This document shows positions 39,223-47,584 of a DNA stretch of 64,000 bases, one piece after another; position 1 is the first letter of the stretch, and the number at the start of each line of letters is the position of its first letter. A model generated the notes under the pieces. The model did no database searches, was not told the DNA's origin, and saw nothing but the letters and a program-made list of their open reading frames with translations. The position numbers were made by a program, and so were the translations under genes. This stretch comes from Micromonospora andamanensis. Lineage in GTDB: Bacteria > Actinomycetota > Actinomycetes > Mycobacteriales > Micromonosporaceae. Location of the stretch: contig NZ_BOOZ01000014.1 in NCBI RefSeq assembly GCF_016863495.1, positions 1 to 64,000 of the forward strand. The letters are read 5' to 3'.

Positions 39223-40869
39223 TCAGGTGTTGTCGAGCACGTCGGTGACCAGGGCCTGGGCTTCCCGTTGGATGCGGGTCAGGTGCTCCGGGCCCTGGAA
39301 GGACTCGGCGTAGATCTTGTAGACGTCCTCGGTCCCCGACGGGCGGGCGGCGAACCAGCCCGACTCGGTGGTGACCTTGAGGCCGCCGATCGGGGCACCG
39401 TTGCCGGGGGCGGTGGTGAGCGTCGCGGTGATGGGTTCGCCGGCCAGTTCGGTGGCGCGTACCTGCTCCGGGGAGAGCTTGCCGAGCACGGCCTTCTGCT
39501 CCCGGGTGGCGGGTGCGTCGATGCGGGCGTAGGCGGGTGCGCCGAAGCGGTCGGCCAGGTCGGCCCAGTGCTCGCTCGGGGTACGCCCGGTGCTGCCGAT
39601 GATCTCGGCGGCGAGCAGGCAGAGCAGGATGCCGTCCTTGTCGGTGGTCCAGGTGCCGCCGTCGCGGCGCAGGAAGGACGCGCCGGCGCTCTCCTCGCCG
39701 CCGAAGCCGACAGCGCCGTCGAGCAGGCCCGGCACGAACCACTTGAAGCCGACGGGCACCTCCAGCAGTGGGCGGCCGAGGTCGGCGGCGACCCGGTCGA
39801 TCATCGAGGAGGAGACCAACGTCTTGCCGACGGCCGCGTCCGGACCCCAGTTCTCGCGGGTACGGAACAGGTGGGCGATGGCGACGGCCAGGTAGTGGTT
39901 GGGGTTCATCAGCCCGGCGTCGGGGGTGACGATGCCGTGCCGGTCGGCGTCGGCGTCGTTGCCGGTGGCCACCTGGTAGTCGGCGCGCCTGGCGATGAGC
40001 GAGGCCATCGCGTTCGGCGACGAGCAGTCCATCCGGATCTTGCCGTCGCCGTCCAGGGTCATGAACCGCCAGGTCGGGTCGACTGTCGGGTTGACAACTG
40101 TCAGGTCGAGCCGGTGCCGGTCGGCGATCTCGCCCCAGTAGTCGACGCTGGCGCCGCCGAGCGGGTCGGCGCCGATGCGGACCCCTGCGGCGCGGATCGC
40201 GTCCAGGTCGAGCACCGCCGGCAGGTCGTCGACGTACGCGCCGAGGAAGTCGTACGTGTCGGTGGTGTCGGCGGCGCGGGCCCGCGCGTACGGGATGCGG
40301 CGCACCTCCTTGAGCCCGGCGGCGAGGATCGCGTTCGCGCGGTCCTGGATCCACTTCGTGACGTCGGAGTCGGCCGGGCCGCCGTGGGTGGGGTTGTACT
40401 TGAATCCACCGTCGTCGGGCGGGTTGTGCGACGGGGTGATCACGATGCCGTCGGCGAGACCGCTGGTGCGTCCCCGGTTGTGGGTGAGGATGGCGTGTGA
40501 CACCGCCGGGGTGGGGGTGTAGCCGTCGCGGCTGTCCAGCAGGACTGTGACGTCGTTGGCGGCGAGCACCTCCAGGGCGTCGACGGCCGCCGGGGTGGAC
40601 AGCGCGTGGGTGTCCCGGCCGAGGAAGAGCGGTCCGTCCAGGCCCTGGTCCCGGCGGTAGTCGCAGAGCGCCTGGGTGACGGCGAGGATGTGGTCGGAGT
40701 TGAAGGCGTTACGCAGGCTCGACCCACGGTGCCCGGAGGTGCCGAAGGAGACCTGCTGAGCCGGGTCGGTTGGATCGGGATGCTCGGCGTAGTAGGCGGT
40801 CACCAGCCGTGGTACGTCGACCAGGTCGGCGGGCTCGGCCGGCTGGCCGGCACGGGGATGACTGCTCAA
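39223..40869 (-). CDS. pgm: Phosphoglucomutase (alpha-D-glucose phosphate specific)
   Basis: Phosphohexomutase of 548 residues interconverting glucose-1-phosphate and glucose-6-phosphate, the entry point to glycogen and NDP-sugar synthesis. Active-site phosphoserine loop is [15 protein letters not shown], metal-binding loop is DADADRHG, and the sugar loop is [11 protein letters not shown], with the C-terminal phosphate loop [11 protein letters not shown]. Size and the N-terminal [12 protein letters not shown] motif match the long Pgm type. The start is a TTG at 40869 with AAAGG upstream; no better ATG or GTG lies close in frame. It is followed on its upstream side by glgC on the same strand, 58 bp away, so both may be co-transcribed. 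Confidence 0.94.
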   Translation of the reverse strand: MSSHPRAGQPAEPADLVDVPRLVTAYYAEHPDPTDPAQQVSFGTSGHRGSSLRNAFNSDHILAVTQALCDYRRDQGLDGPLFLGRDTHALSTPAAVDALEVLAANDVTVLLDSRDGYTPTPAVSHAILTHNRGRTSGLADGIVITPSHNPPDDGGFKYNPTHGGPADSDVTKWIQDRANAILAAGLKEVRRIPYARARAADTTDTYDFLGAYVDDLPAVLDLDAIRAAGVRIGADPLGGASVDYWGEIADRHRLDLTVVNPTVDPTWRFMTLDGDGKIRMDCSSPNAMASLIARRADYQVATGNDADADRHGIVTPDAGLMNPNHYLAVAIAHLFRTRENWGPDAAVGKTLVSSSMIDRVAADLGRPLLEVPVGFKWFVPGLLDGAVGFGGEESAGASFLRRDGGTWTTDKDGILLCLLAAEIIGSTGRTPSEHWADLADRFGAPAYARIDAPATREQKAVLGKLSPEQVRATELAGEPITATLTTAPGNGAPIGGLKVTTESGWFAARPSGTEDVYKIYAESFQGPEHLTRIQREAQALVTDVLDNT

Positions 40870-40927
40870 GGCTGTATTGACCTTTCGTTCGCGACTGCGG
40901 GGCTCCGCTGCGCTGCACTCCTCGCGC

Positions 40928-42160
40928 TCACGGTTCCACCTTCTGTCCTTTGCCGATGACCACGATGCCGTTGTCGGAGACGGTGTAGCGCTGCCGGTCG
41001 CGTTCCAGGTCCACGCCGATCTCGGCGCCCTCGGGCACCTGGACGTTCTTGTCGAGGATGGCCCGACGGACCACCGCGTGCCGGCCGATCTCGACGCCTT
41101 CCATCAGGACCGAGCCGTCCACGTGGGCCCAGGAGTGGACCTTCACCTTGGGCGAGACGATCGAGTTCTCCACCAGGGAACCGGAGATCACCGCGCCGGG
41201 CGAGACCATCGAGGCGACCGCCCGGCCGACCCGCTCACCCCACTGGTGCACGAACTTGGCCGGCGGGTACGGCGGCTGCTCGGTGTAGATCGGCCAGTCG
41301 AAGTTGTAGAGGTTGAACACCGGATGGACGTTGATCAGGTCCATGTGGGCGTCGTAGAACGAGTCGAGGGTTCCCACGTCGCGCCAGTAGCCGCGGTCCC
41401 GGTCGGTGCTTCCGGGCACCTCGTTGTCGCGGAGGTCGTAGACGTTCGCCTCGCCGCGCTCGACGAGCATCGGGATGATGCTGCCGCCCATGTCGTGCTT
41501 GCTGGTCTTGTCGTCGGCGTCGCGTTCGACAGCGTCGATGAGTGCCCGGGTGGTGAAGACGTAGTTGCCCATCGAGGCGTAGATCTCGTCGGGCGCGTCG
41601 GGCAGGCCGACGGCGTCGGTGGGCTTCTCCCGGAAGGCCCGGATCCGTCGGCCGTCCTCGCCGACCTCGATGACACCGAACTGGTCGGCCGTCGACAGCG
41701 GCTGCCGGATGCCCGCGACAGTCACCCCGGCCCCCGAGGCGATGTGGTCCTCCACCATCTGCCGGGGGTCCATCCGGTAGATGTGGTCGGCGCCGAAGAC
41801 GATCACATAGTCGGGCTGCTCGTCGTAGATCAGGTTGAAGCTCTGGTAGATCGCGTCGGCCGAGCCGGCGAACCACCAGGGGCCACGGCGCTGCTGCGCG
41901 GGCACCGGAGTGACGTAGTTGCCGAGCAGCGTCGACATCCGCCAGGTCTTGGTGATGTGCCGGTCGAGGGAGTGGGATTTGTACTGGGTCAGCACGACGA
42001 TCTTCAGATAGCCGGCGTTGGCCAGGTTGGAGAGGACGAAGTCGACCATGCGGTACATCCCGCCGAACGGGACGGCCGGCTTGGCCCGGTCCGTGGTCAA
42101 CGGCATCAGGCGCTTGCCTTCTCCGCCGGCCAGGACGATCGCGAGCACCTTGGCAGCCAT
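40928..42160 (-). CDS. glgC: Glucose-1-phosphate adenylyltransferase
   Basis: ADP-glucose pyrophosphorylase of 410 residues, the enzyme that commits glucose-1-phosphate to alpha-glucan synthesis. The nucleotide-binding start is [30 protein letters not shown] (shown here as the [12 protein letters not shown] and [11 protein letters not shown] pieces). The catalytic Asp region is [15 protein letters not shown], and the C-terminal left-handed beta-helix shows repeated hexapeptides ([14 protein letters not shown]). It lies divergent from glgA, with TAGCGT ending 6 nt before its ATG and no Shine-Dalgarno site, which fits a leaderless start. It sits upstream of pgm on the same strand. Confidence 0.95.
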   Translation of the reverse strand: MAAKVLAIVLAGGEGKRLMPLTTDRAKPAVPFGGMYRMVDFVLSNLANAGYLKIVVLTQYKSHSLDRHITKTWRMSTLLGNYVTPVPAQQRRGPWWFAGSADAIYQSFNLIYDEQPDYVIVFGADHIYRMDPRQMVEDHIASGAGVTVAGIRQPLSTADQFGVIEVGEDGRRIRAFREKPTDAVGLPDAPDEIYASMGNYVFTTRALIDAVERDADDKTSKHDMGGSIIPMLVERGEANVYDLRDNEVPGSTDRDRGYWRDVGTLDSFYDAHMDLINVHPVFNLYNFDWPIYTEQPPYPPAKFVHQWGERVGRAVASMVSPGAVISGSLVENSIVSPKVKVHSWAHVDGSVLMEGVEIGRHAVVRRAILDKNVQVPEGAEIGVDLERDRQRYTVSDNGIVVIGKGQKVEP

Positions 42161-42166
42161 GAGCAG

Positions 42167-42172
42167 ACGCTA
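42167..42172 (-). promoter_or_regulatory. -10 box of glgC, leaderless arrangement
   Basis: On the reverse strand TAGCGT ends 6 nt before the glgC ATG (42160). No ribosome site is present. The -35 is not obvious. Confidence 0.5.
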
Positions 42173-42243
42173 TCCATACCGCTGCCGGTTCACCACTCGT
42201 ACGGGCACAGTTCCGCAGCCGGGTGCGGCGGCGGATTCTGCAC

Positions 42244-42249
42244 TAGGGT
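42244..42249 (+). promoter_or_regulatory. -10 box of glgA/glgM, leaderless arrangement
   Basis: TAGGGT ends 7 nt before the ATG at 42257 with no Shine-Dalgarno sequence. With the mirror-image glgC box at 42167-42172, the two promoters face outward across a 71-bp interval that could be a shared control site. Confidence 0.5.
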
Positions 42250-42256
42250 GCCGGGC

Positions 42257-43456
42257 ATGACCGACTCCGCACGGCTGCGCGTGGACCTGCTGACCCGGGA
42301 GTACCCGCCGGAGGTCTACGGCGGTGCCGGGGTGCACGTCGAGTACCTGGCCCGGGAGCTGCGCCGGATCACCGACGTGCGGGTGCACTGCTTCGGCGCG
42401 CCGCGTACCGAGCCGGGGGTTCGGGCGTACGCCGACCCGCCGGCGCTGGCCGGGACGAACGCCGCGCTGCGGACCATGGGCGTGGACCTGGAGATGGCCG
42501 CCGGGTGTGCCGGTGCCGACGTGGTGCACAGCCACACCTGGTACGCCAACCTGGCTGGGCACACCGCGAAGCTGCTGTACGGGGTGCCGCACGTGGCGAC
42601 CGCGCACAGCCTTGAGCCGCTGCGGCCGTGGAAGGCCGATCAGCTCGGCGGCGGCTACGCGCTCTCCTCGTGGTGTGAACGCACCGCGTACGAGGCGGCC
42701 GACGCGATAGTGGCGGTAAGCGCGGGCATGCGTCGGGACGTGCTGGCCGCGTACCCGTCGGTCGATCCGGACCGGGTGCACGTGATCTACAACGGCATCG
42801 ACACCGCGCAGTACGCCCCGGATCCGGGCACTGACGTGCTGGCGCGCCTCGGCATCGACCCGGCCCTGCCCAGCGTGGTCTACGTCGGGCGGATCACCCG
42901 GCAGAAGGGTCTGCCGCACCTGCTGCGGGCCGCCCGCGAACTGCCGGCGGACACCCAGTTGGTGCTGCTGGCCGGCGCACCGGACACCCCGGAGATCGCC
43001 GCCGAGGTGGAGGGCCTGGTCGCCGAACTGCGGGCCAGCCGCTCCGGGGTGGTCTGGGTGGCCGAGATGCTGCCCAAGTCCGAGGTGATCCAGGTGCTCA
43101 CCCACGCCACCATCTTCGTCTGCCCGTCCGTGTACGAGCCGATGGGCATCGTCAACCTGGAGGCGATGGCCTGCGAGACGGCGGTGGTGGCCACCGCCAC
43201 CGGCGGCATCCCCGAGGTGGTCGCGGACGGCGAGACCGGGCTGCTGGTCCCGATCGAGCAGGCGGGCCTCGACGGCGCGCCTGTGGATCCGGCCCGCTTC
43301 GAGGCCGACCTGGCGGCCCGCCTGAACGAGTTGCTGGCCGCGCCCGAGCGCGCCGCCACGCTCGGCCGGGCGGGGCGGCGACGCGCCGTCGAACACTTTT
43401 CCTGGGACGCCATCGCCGCCCGCACCCTCGACCTCTACCGCTCCCTGCGCGGGTAA
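42257..43456 (+). CDS. glgA: Actinobacterial glycogen synthase / maltose-1-phosphate synthase (GlgM)
   Basis: GT-B enzyme of 399 residues in the actinobacterial glgA group (TIGR02149-like), now usually regarded as GlgM, which joins ADP-glucose to glucose-1-phosphate to give maltose-1-phosphate for GlgE; it may also extend glucans. Motifs: TREYPPEVYGGAGVHVEYL near the start, HSHTWYANLAG, and the donor motif IVNLEAMACETAVVATATGGIPEV. The neighbouring glgE and glgB support the GlgM role. ATG 42257 matches the family start; the frame is open upstream only through the antisense of glgC. The stop codon lies inside the left arm of the following hairpin. Confidence 0.93.
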   Translation: MTDSARLRVDLLTREYPPEVYGGAGVHVEYLARELRRITDVRVHCFGAPRTEPGVRAYADPPALAGTNAALRTMGVDLEMAAGCAGADVVHSHTWYANLAGHTAKLLYGVPHVATAHSLEPLRPWKADQLGGGYALSSWCERTAYEAADAIVAVSAGMRRDVLAAYPSVDPDRVHVIYNGIDTAQYAPDPGTDVLARLGIDPALPSVVYVGRITRQKGLPHLLRAARELPADTQLVLLAGAPDTPEIAAEVEGLVAELRASRSGVVWVAEMLPKSEVIQVLTHATIFVCPSVYEPMGIVNLEAMACETAVVATATGGIPEVVADGETGLLVPIEQAGLDGAPVDPARFEADLAARLNELLAAPERAATLGRAGRRRAVEHFSWDAIAARTLDLYRSLRG

Positions 43457-43488
43457 GGAAGGAAGGATTACCTTCTCCCGTCCTTACC
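43452..43488 (+). terminator. Hairpin terminator overlapping the glgA stop
   Basis: GGTAAGGA (43452-43459) pairs with TCCTTACC (43481-43488), with a nested AAGG-ATTA-CCTT. The glgA TAA codon (43454-43456) lies in the left arm. Confidence 0.65.
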
Positions 43489-43619
43489 GCTCGCCGCGCA
43501 ACAGCGCCATCAGGGCGTCGGTGGGCATCTGGGCGGTGGAGGTCGCGCCGCCCCGGCCACGCATGTGCCGCACCAGGCGCGAACCCCGACTCTCGCAGCT
43601 GCGCCCGCCAGCCGACTGA

Positions 43620-43672
43620 CGCAATCTTGGACAGTTTCCGTTAGCGAAGAACGGAAACTTTCCAAGATTGCG
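43620..43672. repeat. Palindromic repeat, family C copy 1 (also a strong terminator candidate)
   Basis: Two 23-nt arms (CGCAATCTTGGA plus CAGTTTCCGTT at 43620-43642; complement at 43650-43672) pair with a single mismatch around a 7-nt loop. The core CAATCTTGG/CCAAGATTG recurs at 45347-45394. It lies 45 bp after the stop of the XRE regulator gene. Confidence 0.85.
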
Positions 43673-43717
43673 TGGGCGCTGCATGGCGAGAGTGAGGATT
43701 CGGGCGAGCATGCCGGC

Positions 43718-44896
43718 TCAGGTCGCGTGCAGGCTGGCGGCGAGACGGGTCAGGTCGGCCGGGGCGGCGGTGGACCGGGCCACGACCGCGACCATGTTCC
43801 GCGCCGCCGGCCGGTCACGCACCTCGCCGCGAGCGGCGCGTTCGGCCTCCAGCAGCGCCCGCCCGGCCCGGGACATCTCACCGATCCCCGCGTACGCGCG
43901 CGCGACGTCGAGCAGGTACGCGGCCCGGTGCTCTGGCGGCAGCCACCGCCAGCCTGGGCTGGCCAGCAGTCGTTCGTGGCGTACCGTCGCCGTGGGAAGG
44001 TCTCCCCTCGCGGCCTCGACGAGCACACGGGCCGTCTGCACCGCCGCAGGGCCGAACCCTTCACCGCCGAAGCTCCCCTGGTCGGCCAGCTCGACGGCTT
44101 GGTCGACCAGCCCTCGGGCGCTGTGTTCGTCGGCCCGGTCGGCGGCGGCCAGGGCGGCCTGAATCAGGAGCCTCCCGCGCAACGACTCCACGCCGGCCGG
44201 AGGCTGGGCGCCGGGTCGGGGTCCGAGGCGGTGAGCGGCGACGACGGCGGCCCGCAAGGCAGCTCCGTTTCGGCCGCAGCAGCGCATGGCCTGACACAGC
44301 GGTACGGTGGCGACGGCGGTCAGCTGCGGATCCTCCGAGGCCAGGGCGACGGCCATCCCCCGGTCGGCGGTCAACCACGCCAACTCGCCCTGGTCCACCT
44401 TGACCATGGTCAACGCGATCAGGCCATAGACCGGCACCAGCAGCGTGTCAGTGAGCCGGCCGATGCGGGCGGACCGCACGGCGTCAAGCAGACCGGGCAG
44501 CACGGTGAGCAGCGCCGGATAATGCGCATGCCGGTAGCTCTGCTTCGCGTGTTCGAGACCGGCCCGTAACTGCGCGACGTCGGGCGGTCGGGGCGGGGCC
44601 GGCACGTGATACCGGGCCAGCGCGGCCCGGATCCGCTCCACACCGGCGTCAGCCTGTCCCGGCCGCGCGGGCCGTTCGGCAAGGAGGACCTGCACGTCGA
44701 TCCGAAGGGCGTCGGCGATCTCCCGGAGGTTCGACACCCGTTCCAGCCGACGTGCCCCACGCTCGATCTTGTCGACCCAGCTCTTGGACTTGCCGAGCCG
44801 GTCGGCGAACTGCTGCTGCGTCATGTTGCGCCGTACCCGCCACTGCGCGACCCGCCGCCCCACCGGCACCTCATTGACCGCGCGACGCTCACGCAT
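43718..44896 (-). CDS. XRE-family HTH regulator with TPR-like C-terminal domain
   Basis: Cytoplasmic protein of 392 residues: N-terminal helix-turn-helix (GRRVAQWRVRRNMTQQQFADRLGKSKSWVDKIERG is the HTH region, residues about 13-47), then a long alanine/arginine-rich helical C-terminal region of about 300 residues resembling TPR-type Streptomyces regulators. It probably binds DNA near its own promoter and responds to an unknown ligand or peptide. ATG 44896 follows a good GAAGGGGG site. It is divergent from a small GntR gene, and its promoter overlaps a palindrome. It is the sole gene between the two family C palindromes apart from that GntR partner. Confidence 0.85.
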   Translation of the reverse strand: MRERRAVNEVPVGRRVAQWRVRRNMTQQQFADRLGKSKSWVDKIERGARRLERVSNLREIADALRIDVQVLLAERPARPGQADAGVERIRAALARYHVPAPPRPPDVAQLRAGLEHAKQSYRHAHYPALLTVLPGLLDAVRSARIGRLTDTLLVPVYGLIALTMVKVDQGELAWLTADRGMAVALASEDPQLTAVATVPLCQAMRCCGRNGAALRAAVVAAHRLGPRPGAQPPAGVESLRGRLLIQAALAAADRADEHSARGLVDQAVELADQGSFGGEGFGPAAVQTARVLVEAARGDLPTATVRHERLLASPGWRWLPPEHRAAYLLDVARAYAGIGEMSRAGRALLEAERAARGEVRDRPAARNMVAVVARSTAAPADLTRLAASLHAT

Positions 44897-44989
44897 CTGT
44901 TCCCCCTTCAGGTCAGGGCGGGGCAGCACGGGACCACCCCGCCCACCACGAAGCACTCCGCTGCTGACGAGAGAACCTCTGGCGACCCA

Positions 44990-45018
44990 GACTTAGCGCA
45001 CACTGTATACACAGTCAA
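44990..45018 (-). promoter_or_regulatory. Promoter of the XRE regulator gene
   Basis: On the reverse strand TTGACT (+ strand 45013-45018), 17 bp and TAAGTC (+ strand 44990-44995) form a good SigA-type promoter, about 95 bp upstream of the ATG. The palindrome at 45002-45015 fills most of its spacer. Confidence 0.6.
45002..45015. promoter_or_regulatory. Candidate GntR/XRE operator
   Basis: ACTGT-ATAC-ACAGT is a perfect 5-bp inverted repeat with a GTATAC centre like GntR-family sites. It sits between the -35 and -10 of the XRE promoter and 68 bp before the GntR gene, so binding would repress the XRE gene and perhaps regulate both. Confidence 0.5.
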
Positions 45019-45082
45019 CACTGCACGCACAGGATGCAGGGTCGGCGTGGCATGCTCGACGCGCTGACGAGAGGCCGTTGCC

Positions 45083-45310
45083 ATGCCCAGACAACCTGTG
45101 TACGAGCAGATCATCGCCGACGTGATCGCGTCGATACGGTCCGGCGCGCTCCAGCCCGGAGCCAAGCTTCCGTCCATCGCCCAACTGTGCGAGCAGTACC
45201 AGGCCAGCCCAACACCGATCAGGTTCGCGCTCCGGATTCTCGACGAACGAGGCTGGATCGAGGTTCACCAGGGCAAGGGGTCGTTCGTGGCGGCGGAACC
45301 GCCCTCCTGA
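45083..45310 (+). CDS. Small GntR-family winged-helix regulator without effector domain
   Basis: A complete 75-residue GntR winged helix (PVYEQIIADVIASIRSGALQPGAKLPSIAQLCEQY is the HTH; SPTPIRFALRILDERGWIEVHQGKGSFVA the wing). The protein ends directly after the DNA-binding domain, so there is no effector-binding domain. It would act as a dimer or with a partner; the divergent XRE regulator is the obvious candidate. ATG at 45083 has only a weak GAGAGG site upstream. A candidate operator lies 68 bp before it and a family C palindrome 37 bp after it. Confidence 0.85.
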   Translation: MPRQPVYEQIIADVIASIRSGALQPGAKLPSIAQLCEQYQASPTPIRFALRILDERGWIEVHQGKGSFVAAEPPS

Positions 45311-45346
45311 TCCGACGCCCGCTCCCCTCTCCGGTGGCCCAGGCGA

Positions 45347-45394
45347 GATCTTGGTTCGGGAGTGCCCCTGAGGGGGCGGTTTCGGACCAAGATT
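45347..45394. repeat. Palindromic repeat, family C copy 2
   Basis: GATCTTGG (45347-45354) and CCAAGATT (45387-45394) form the outer arms with imperfect pairing (GTTCGGGA against TTTCGGAC), enclosing an inner GCCCC-TGA-GGGGGC hairpin. Outer arms match the copy at 43620-43672, but the centre differs. Confidence 0.7.
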
Positions 45395-45445
45395 GTTTCT
45401 GTGGCCGAGGCGCCGGTCAGCCGAGCGCGAGGGGATCTCGGGCAG

Positions 45446-45451
45446 TAGGTT
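45446..45451 (+). promoter_or_regulatory. -10 box of glgE, leaderless arrangement
   Basis: TAGGTT ends 6 nt before the GTG at 45458 and no Shine-Dalgarno site is present. It lies 52 bp downstream of the family C palindrome. Confidence 0.5.
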
Positions 45452-45457
45452 GGGGCG

Positions 45458-47584
45458 GTGAGCGGACGGTTCCCGATCGAAGACGTCTCCCCCGTCGTCT
45501 CCTGCGGTCGCTACCCGGCCCGTGCGGTGGTCGGCGAGCTGGTGCCGGTGTCGGCGCGCGCCTACCGCGAGGGGCACGACGCGCTCGGCTGCAACGTGGT
45601 GTGGCTCGGCCCCGACGGGTTGGCCCGCCCGTTCACCCGGATGCGTCCGGGTGAGCCCGGCCAGGACCGGTGGCACGCCACCATCGTGCCGGACGCGGTG
45701 GGCGAGTGGATGTTCACCGTGGAGGCGTTCAGCGACCCCTACCTGACCTGGCACAACGCGGTCACCAAGAAGATCGCCGCCGGCCAGGGGCCGGCTGAGC
45801 TGGCAAACGACCTGGCCGAGGGCGTACGCGTGCTCAGCGCGGCCACGAAACTGGTGCCCAAGGCGGAGCGGGCCCGCCTCAAGAAGGCCGCGCAGGCCCT
45901 GGGTGACGCCAAGCGGCAGTTGCCGCAGCGGGTGAGCCCGGCGCTGGAGTTGGCCGATCTGCTCTGGGAGCACCCCGTGCGCGAGTTGGTCACCACCGGC
46001 GAGGAGTACCGCCTCTGGGTGGACCGCGAGCGGGCCCTCTTCTCCGCCTGGTACGAGTTCTTCCCCCGTTCCGAGGGGGCGATCGCGGCGACTGTCGACG
46101 CGCCGGCCCGCTCCGGCACCTTCGCCACCGCCACCGAGCGGCTACCGGGCGTCGCGGCCATGGGTTTCGACGTGCTCTACCTGCCGCCGATCCACCCGAT
46201 CGGTCGGGTCAACCGGAAGGGCCCGAACAACAGCCTGGTCGCCGGGCCGGACGACGTGGGTTCGCCGTGGGCGATCGGCGCGGCCGAAGGCGGGCACGAC
46301 GCCATCCACCCCGACCTGGGTACGCCTGAGGACTTCCGGGACTTCGTCGCCGCCGCCGCCGAAGCGGGCCTGGAGGTGGCGATGGACCTGGCGTTGCAGT
46401 GCGCCCCGGATCACCCGTGGGTGACCGAGCACCCGGAGTGGTTCACCACCCGGGCCGACGGCAGCATCGCGTACGCGGAGAACCCGCCGAAGAAGTACCA
46501 GGACATCTACCCGCTGAACTTCGACAACGACCCGGACGGCATCCGCGCCGAGGTGCTGCGGGTGGTGCGGCACTGGGTCGGCGAGGGCGTGAAGATCTTC
46601 CGGGTGGACAACCCGCACACCAAGCCCGTCGACTTCTGGCACTGGCTGATCTGGGAGGTCAAGCGGGTCGACCCGGACGTGCTCTTCCTCGCCGAGGCGT
46701 TCACCCGGCCGGGGATGATGCACGGGCTGGCCAAGGTCGGCTTCACCCAGTCGTACACGTACTTCACCTGGCGGACCTCGGCGGCCGAGATGCGGGAGTA
46801 CTGCACGGAGCTGGTGGCGGCGGCCGACTACATGCGGCCGAACTTCTGGCCCAACACGCCTGACATCCTGCACCCCTCGTTGCAGCACGGCGGACCGCCG
46901 ATGTTCAAGATCCGGGCGGTGCTGGCGGCGCTGCTCTCCCCCTCCTGGGGCATGTACGCCGGCTACGAGCTGTTCGAGCATGTCGCGCGCCCCGGCGCGG
47001 AGGAGTACCTCGACAACGAGAAGTACGAGCTGCGCCCGCGGGACTGGGCCGGCGCGGAGGCGCGGGGCCGTTCGCTGGCGCCGTTCATCACCACCCTGAA
47101 CCGGGTACGCCGGGAGAATCCGGCGCTGCGCCGGCTGCGCAACCTGGTCTTCCACGACATCGACAACCCGGCCCTGCTGTGCTGGTCCAAGCACGACCCG
47201 GAGACCGGCAACGTGGTGCTGGTGATCTGTTCGTTCGACTCGCACACCGTGCAGTGGGGCAACACCACCCTGGACATGCCGGCGCTGGGTCTGGACTGGC
47301 ACGACAGGTTCACCGTACACGACGAGCTGACAGGTGCCCGCTACGACTGGGGGCAGCGCAACGCGGTCCGGCTCGACCCGTACCTGCAACCCGCGCACGT
47401 GCTCACCCTGCACCGCCCGACCGCTGGGCCCGAGCCTTCGACCGCGCCGGCGGAGGCCGGTTCGCCGGCTCAGGGCGGCACCGAGCCGGTCACCCTGACC
47501 GTTGAGGACGTACCCGCCGACCTGTCGGGTGGCACCGCACCTACCGCTCCCGCCCAGAAGGACGACACCCGATGGACCAGCTGA
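45458..47584 (+). CDS. glgE: Alpha-1,4-glucan:maltose-1-phosphate maltosyltransferase
   Basis: GH13_3 maltosyltransferase of 708 residues that adds maltose units from maltose-1-phosphate to the non-reducing end of alpha-glucan, releasing phosphate. The TIM-barrel signatures are [20 protein letters not shown], the nucleophile region [14 protein letters not shown] (Asp in FRVDN), the acid/base region [11 protein letters not shown] and the last AFTQS-like segment near [11 protein letters not shown]-terminal beta domain (about 1-200) precedes the barrel. A low-complexity proline-alanine tail (about residues 650-708) follows. GTG 45458 fits the leaderless promoter. It overlaps glgB by 13 bp. Confidence 0.95.
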   Translation: MSGRFPIEDVSPVVSCGRYPARAVVGELVPVSARAYREGHDALGCNVVWLGPDGLARPFTRMRPGEPGQDRWHATIVPDAVGEWMFTVEAFSDPYLTWHNAVTKKIAAGQGPAELANDLAEGVRVLSAATKLVPKAERARLKKAAQALGDAKRQLPQRVSPALELADLLWEHPVRELVTTGEEYRLWVDRERALFSAWYEFFPRSEGAIAATVDAPARSGTFATATERLPGVAAMGFDVLYLPPIHPIGRVNRKGPNNSLVAGPDDVGSPWAIGAAEGGHDAIHPDLGTPEDFRDFVAAAAEAGLEVAMDLALQCAPDHPWVTEHPEWFTTRADGSIAYAENPPKKYQDIYPLNFDNDPDGIRAEVLRVVRHWVGEGVKIFRVDNPHTKPVDFWHWLIWEVKRVDPDVLFLAEAFTRPGMMHGLAKVGFTQSYTYFTWRTSAAEMREYCTELVAAADYMRPNFWPNTPDILHPSLQHGGPPMFKIRAVLAALLSPSWGMYAGYELFEHVARPGAEEYLDNEKYELRPRDWAGAEARGRSLAPFITTLNRVRRENPALRRLRNLVFHDIDNPALLCWSKHDPETGNVVLVICSFDSHTVQWGNTTLDMPALGLDWHDRFTVHDELTGARYDWGQRNAVRLDPYLQPAHVLTLHRPTAGPEPSTAPAEAGSPAQGGTEPVTLTVEDVPADLSGGTAPTAPAQKDDTRWTS

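Noticed and set aside
40877..42256. Upstream extension of the GlgA frame
   Set aside because: Antisense to glgC; the ATG at 42257 begins the GT-B domain.
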